NCBI GenBank assembly: GCA_941918925.1
Contig: OW799234.1
Location: forward strand, 59,624,968-59,688,967
DNA length: 64,000 nt
Direction: 5' to 3'
DNA from: Phyto melanocephala
Lineage: Eukaryota > Arthropoda > Insecta > Diptera > Rhinophoridae
Within the stretch, counting starts at the first letter, position 1, and every line of letters begins with the position of its first letter. Positions 59,780 to 64,000 of this stretch are shown piece after piece. Under the pieces are notes generated by a model. It was not told where the DNA came from and ran no database searches. It was given only the letters and a program-made list of their open reading frames with translations. Both the position numbers and the translations under genes were made by a program.

Positions 59780-60080
59780 GTTATTCCGATTATTAAAAAT
59801 CGAACGCCTTTCGAAAAAAGAACACATTATAATTGCAAAATTTTGTTTAGTCAGCTGAGACCACTTGTGTCAACCATTCGAAGAGTGGTAAGAAAATTTG
59901 AAGAAACTTAGTTAATTATGGACAGTAAGACTCCTGTGTGTTAACATACCGGTTTCCGCCGAAAGCCGGAAAACTTCAATGCGGCCTCATTATCAACAAT
60001 TTCAGGAAACACTTAACAACGATTTTTAAGGAAATACGTCCACGTTCATATGTATACAACTCAGTTTACTTAGAAGTTGA
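59780..60080 (+). pseudogene. Probable mariner/Tc1-type transposase N-terminal fragment
   Basis: In shifting frames it reads RTPFEKRTH, then RPLVSTIRRVVRKFEET (stop) LIMDSKTPVC, then SAGKLQ-type text. VSTIRRVVRKFEETG.. is the hallmark of the second helix-turn-helix of these transposases. The catalytic domain is not seen downstream. It is too decayed to assign to any of the other mariner families here. Confidence 0.4.
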
Positions 60081-60446
60081 AACCAGCAGCGTAGGGAAAG
60101 CGCCCGAAATTCCTTCAATAGATATTGAAACAAAGTGTAGTCAATGACAATATTTCGAACAAAGTTATTTTCTCCAATGTAGCGCATTTTTATGTGTATG
60201 GCTAACAAAGTTCTATTTTTTTTTCAAAATTATAACAATTCCACATTAAATATTCAAACCAAGGCACATTTATTCATTAGTTAATCTTGATTCGTCAGCT
60301 GCTCATTTTTTCTTCACTTATTTTAAATTTCAGATGCCAAAGTTTATAGATAAAAAACCATCTCTCATATATTTCAAATGTCAAAAGTTATCTTCGAACT
60401 GCAATTGCCTGATGAATAAATATGCCTTGATGTAAACTAACTTTAA
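60081..60446. other. Spacer, nothing recognised
   Basis: AT-rich sequence. Confidence 0.4.
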
Positions 60447-61342
60447 AACAAGTAAGATTGCTTTTAGCTTCACCTATATTTCATGTTATACGCCATTTTT
60501 CCTTATTATTTCCGACGACATCCTTGATTTTAAATTTTTACGTAGTTATCTGTATTCTACTAGTCAAGCCCTTTCATTTGATACCCATATTGATGGGGTT
60601 AAACAAATTTTATCCGCCATTTTGTTTTAGACGCCATCTTGGATTTTATGTTTTTTAATTGTTTACTGTATTCTACTGAGGGGGTTCCAGAAGTTACATT
60701 TTCAAATACCAGATTTGACCCATATATAAATTTATTTTTCGCGGCCAACATGAATTTAAATTTTTTTATAGTGTTTATATTGCGCTAGTCAAGATAATAC
60801 CAATATTGACACTCTCGGTTGTCTAGAAGCTAAAAAAAATTTATTTTCGTTTGTAAATTTATGGAATATATACATATGTATGTTTAAAAAATGTTTGCCT
60901 ATAACTTTACCGATTAGAGCACGCTTTATCCAAATTTTTTTCACGAATATCTCTTGAGGCATACTATATTTACAAGTAGTAGCAAAGGTACCTATAAATT
61001 ATTCTATGGCTCAAAAACTGTAATTATGGTGGTAACAATAGGGGAAAAACAAAGGAAGTCGTGTTTATTTGCTCATATCTCAGAAAGTTGTGGGGCGATT
61101 ATGCTGAATTTCAATAGCAATTCATTCCCGGATATTTCCAAAAGATTGATACCATACACAGATCTGAGGAACATATAGTTGCTTCTAATACTTGATTTCA
61201 ACCACCTAACGGACAGACGGTCAGGGCTTAATCGACTCCTCATAAGCTTTCAGGGGTCGGAAATGAAAGTTGTAGAAATTACAAACGGAATGACAAAGCT
61301 ATATATATATATATGCCCTTGTGCACCACAGGTGAGGGTTAT
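60447..61342 (-). mobile_element. Family B HINE, copy B9 (long form, stem-loop lost)
   Basis: On the minus strand it has head TATAACCCTCACCTGTGGTG, GTCY remnant (CTGACCGTCTGTCCG), CAGATCTGTGTATGGTATCA, ATAATCGCCCCACAACTTTC and the AAGATGGCGTC array. It ends in TACTTGTT (60447) after TCACC, the ATTCGGC stem-loop having been deleted. Confidence 0.8.
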
Positions 61343-61777
61343 AATTATGAAAAACTTAATTTTAAAATATACAAAGAAATCTGTTTTTGTTTTAGTAAAA
61401 TAATGTCAATAATTTTAATAAGATTTTTCATGAAAATTCTAATGAAAATCTTAAATCTTAATTACATAATTTCGAGCTTAAAACCGATAACAATAATGGG
61501 AGTGTAGCTCTGACGCATTAACTTCATGGAAGTTTAATTAAATACGTTAATTGTTTATATTTTTTTTTATTTCAATAGTGTAAAGAAGTTAAAAAAAGCA
61601 AAGACAAACTATTACCTTCAAAACCATTTAACTTTAACTAGTTCTTAATGAAATTGTGTCTTTTTTTACGTCTATAAACATATACAAATTAAATTTTTTT
61701 ATTTGAACATTAAAGTTAAAATATCACTCACTCACTTTATAAAACCAGCTGTCAAAATGTTTAAAAAAGTTAACTTA
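61343..61777. other. Spacer between two same-strand family B copies
   Basis: AT-rich; nothing recognised. Confidence 0.4.
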
Positions 61778-62545
61778 AAACAAGTAAAAGCGCTATATTC
61801 GGCCGTGCCGAATCTTATATACCCTTCACAACGTGTAGTCATGCAATAACAGTAAATTCACGTATGTATGTTAAAAAAAAATAAAAAAAAAATAAAAAAT
61901 AAAAAAAAAATTTAAAAAAAAAATTAAAAAAAAAAAAATTATTATATACATATATAATATATATAAAACAAAAAAAAATAAAAAAAAAATTAAAAAAAAA
62001 AAAAATAAAAAAAAATAATAATAAAAATATATATAATATATTAAATAAAAAATAAAAAAAAAATTAAAAAAAAAAATTTTAAAAAAATTAAAAAAAAAAT
62101 TTTTTTGCCTCAGCTGGGATTCGATGCCACGTTTTCTCTAACCAGTATACACGTTTGTATGTATGTATGTTGTTGTTGTAATGTTGTTTTTATGAAAAGA
62201 AAATCGAGGTGGTCGTGGGTTTTTGCTCATATCTCAGTTGTTTATGTACCGATGTTTCTGATTTTCAATACCGATCTACTCCCGAATATTTCTGATATTT
62301 TAATACCTTACCCGGGTCCAACCTATGTCGGGGGGCTTCAAAAAGTTGATTTCAACATACACACGGACAGACGGTCAGACGGACAGACGGACAGACGGAC
62401 AGACGGTCAGGGCTTAATCGACTCCTCTATTCATAAGCTTTCAGAAAATATATACTTTATGGGGTCGGAAATGAAAATTGTAGAAATTTCACACGGAATG
62501 ACAAACCTATATATACCCTTTTTCACTGTGTGAAGGGTATAAAAA
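61778..62545 (-). mobile_element. Family B HINE, copy B10 (short form)
   Basis: On the minus strand it has head TTTTATACCCTTCACACAGT and a long GTCY tract (about 62363-62408). The block GAAGCCCCCCGACATAGG and the tRNA-like/A-T segment follow, then ACTACACGTTGTGAAGGGTA, an intact stem-loop ATTCGGCACGGCCGAAT and TTACTTGTT. It is very similar to B3 throughout. Confidence 0.87.
61870..62152 (-). repeat. tRNA-like segment with A/T tail inside B10
   Basis: The minus strand reads ACTGGTTAGAGAAAACGTGG, CATCGAATCCCAGCTGAGG, then about 230 bases of A/T runs. Same relative orientation as B3, opposite to B1. Confidence 0.5.
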
Positions 62546-63735
62546 TGAATCTACATAGTAGGTACATAAATACATACATAAATGAGGGGGGTGGCAAAAA
62601 AAATAAATATAATTACAGCTAAATTTATTTCTACACAGAAAAATCAGAAAAATAAAACAATATAAGTGTGTATGTTTATGCATATTTTTGTTGTATAAGG
62701 ATTAAGTTTTTTTTTTACTAAATAAATAATTTTGATAAGCCTAAAAGAAAAAAAAATGCCATCCCCTTTTTGTTGAACCAAAATAAAATAACGAAGACAA
62801 CAGAAATCCCGAATTACATGTGAATTGATATTTAAAGCATCAACCAAGTAAATACCTTTCGTTAACGTATTTTGGTTTTTTACGTGCGAGAGGGAAAACT
62901 TTTTACTTCTAGCAAAACTTCCCTTAAACTTGGAACCAAAGCAAATCGTGGCAACTGGAAAGATAATAACCAAAGACACGAAAAAAAGCAGCATCTCATA
63001 TCACATCAAATCAACTGAAATAAAATCACATAAAATCAAATGAAATGAACTAAATAAGGAAAATCAAATCAAGCACTTAACAAACATTGATACGCTTACT
63101 AACTCAAGCACTGTTCACTACTTGCTGCTGTACTCGTTAAACGGTAACAGATTTTGACTTGTCTGCCTAATTTGTTTAACGACAGCATTTTTGTTCCTTT
63201 TTTTTGCCGCTGATAATTTCATCAAACATCAAACAGGAAATGTAACCAAGAGAATAAAGACAATAATGATGATGGTGGTTATTTGCCCCAGAGGGGATAT
63301 AGTTGGCATTTAATAGAACTGAAACATATTGCAAATAGATCTTAAAAAGTCTGTATGACTTTTCCTTTCAGTCACGTACAAAGTTTTTTTTTACATTCTG
63401 TTGAAATGCTTACTCACATGCATACTTAGTTGTAACTGTTTAAATGAATTCATATTTTGTAAAAAGTTTCATTGTATTGGAGTACATATTTCATTATGTG
63501 TATTTATGTGCGTGTGCCTCTGTGTAAATGTCTATTTGTGTAAAGTATTTAAGAGTAATGTGTTAATTGCATTTTGGATCAGCAAACATTTTTATGGTTT
63601 TTTTTTGTTTTTCGGATTAAGATAGATGTGAAACGATAAAACATTATAACAGGTTCCTTAATTCTCGAGTAAATATCATCAACATCATCATCAACACCAT
63701 ACTAGTTACTTATAATTATAACTATTTAATTCGAA
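62546..63735. other. Spacer, nothing recognised
   Basis: AT-rich; the 116-codon minus-strand frame at 62644-62994 has no domain. The stretch 63008-63070 is built of ATCAAAT/ATAAAAT-type repeats. Confidence 0.4.
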
Positions 63736-64000
63736 TTTTTATACCCGCCACCAAAAAAATGGTGGGGGTATATTCATTTTGTCATTCCGTTTGTAACACA
63801 TCGAAATATTCATTTTAGACCCCCTAAAGTATATATATTCTGAATCAGGGTTTGATTTGATGACGATCTAGCTATGTCCGTCCGTCTGTCCGTCTGTCCG
63901 TCTGTCCGTCTGTCCGTCTGTTGAAAGCACGATAGAGGTCGCACCGAAAAAGCTAGGGGGCTCAAATTTTGCCAGAATCTTTCTTATAGATAAGGTTTGT
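63736..64000 (+). mobile_element. Family A HINE, copy A6, runs off the window
   Basis: Head hairpin, five TCCGTCTG units (about 63877-63920), CACGATAGAGGTC, CAAATTTTGCCAGAATC and TAGATAAGGTTTGT. It shares with A3 several positions that differ in A1 and A5, such as ATATTCATTTTAGACCCCCT and GAATCAGGGTTTGA. Confidence 0.87.

Noticed and set aside
62644..62994. 116-codon minus-strand frame with a hydrophobic start
   Set aside because: The start could mimic a signal peptide, but the rest is low-complexity K/S/F/I text with no motif or gene context.

Overview
The window looks like repeat-packed, non-coding DNA from a calyptrate fly (blowfly or house-fly type). It is about two-thirds A+T or more, rich in CATA, TATG and GT microsatellites, and full of DINE-1/mini-me-type Helentron derivatives carrying (GTCY)n tracts. 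Tc1/mariner relics are typical of insects. I found no intact host gene, no rRNA or tRNA gene, no CRISPR array and no viral gene. The sequence could be intergenic DNA or a long intron; I cannot tell which. All identifications were made by eye.

The backbone is two families of non-autonomous Helentron-like elements (HINEs). Family A has six copies: 2187-3695, 3696-5197, 5547-7997 (minus), 36730-38308, 54177-56912 and 63736-64000. It starts with a TATACCCGCCACC hairpin and a (GTCY)n tract. Its interior holds tandem units of about 280-288 bp and a mariner deletion derivative. It ends in an ATTCGGC/GCCGAAT stem-loop followed by TACTTGTT. Family B has about ten copies (first clear one 23007-23805, last 61778-62545). 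It has the same architecture with a TATACCCTTCACC head. Its interior comes in two unrelated versions: an array with the motif AAGATGGCGTC, or a tRNA-like segment with a long A/T tract.

Between and inside these lie many TIR elements. They include three members of a mariner-like family with GGGTCCGCC ends (14840-15388, 25575-26380, 43115-43608), three copies of a family with ACACG ends (10509-11243, 24193-25462, 42998-44098), and a hAT remnant with a perfect 8-bp target duplication (31552-32520). There is also a pogo-like MITE (16975-17298), a Harbinger-like MITE (27231-27389), a MITE with perfect 28-bp ends (51058-51306), a 915-bp element with 37-bp ends (8529-9443), and a canonical short Helitron (ends at 52678). 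Degenerate mariner transposases lie at 9753-10085, 11985-13050, 14255-14800, 47235-47610, 52890-53175 and 59780-60080. A non-LTR retrotransposon tail lies at 47820-48246, and the C-terminal part of a widespread arthropod transposon-type ORF lies at the left edge.

The largest stretches without recognised repeats are 17299-23006, 27390-29300, 33352-34722, 38309-40255, 40919-42997, 45531-47234, 48566-50686 and 52679-54176. Four short open frames there or nearby look more protein-like than their surroundings but match nothing I recognise: 34723-35007 (minus, one in-frame UAG), 36164-36478, 42508-42753, and a possible two-exon frame at 16015-16222 (minus). No complete autonomous transposon is present, so every mobile element here would need enzymes supplied from elsewhere. 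The main interest is the order of nesting: several elements jumped into others before or after the host repeat amplified.
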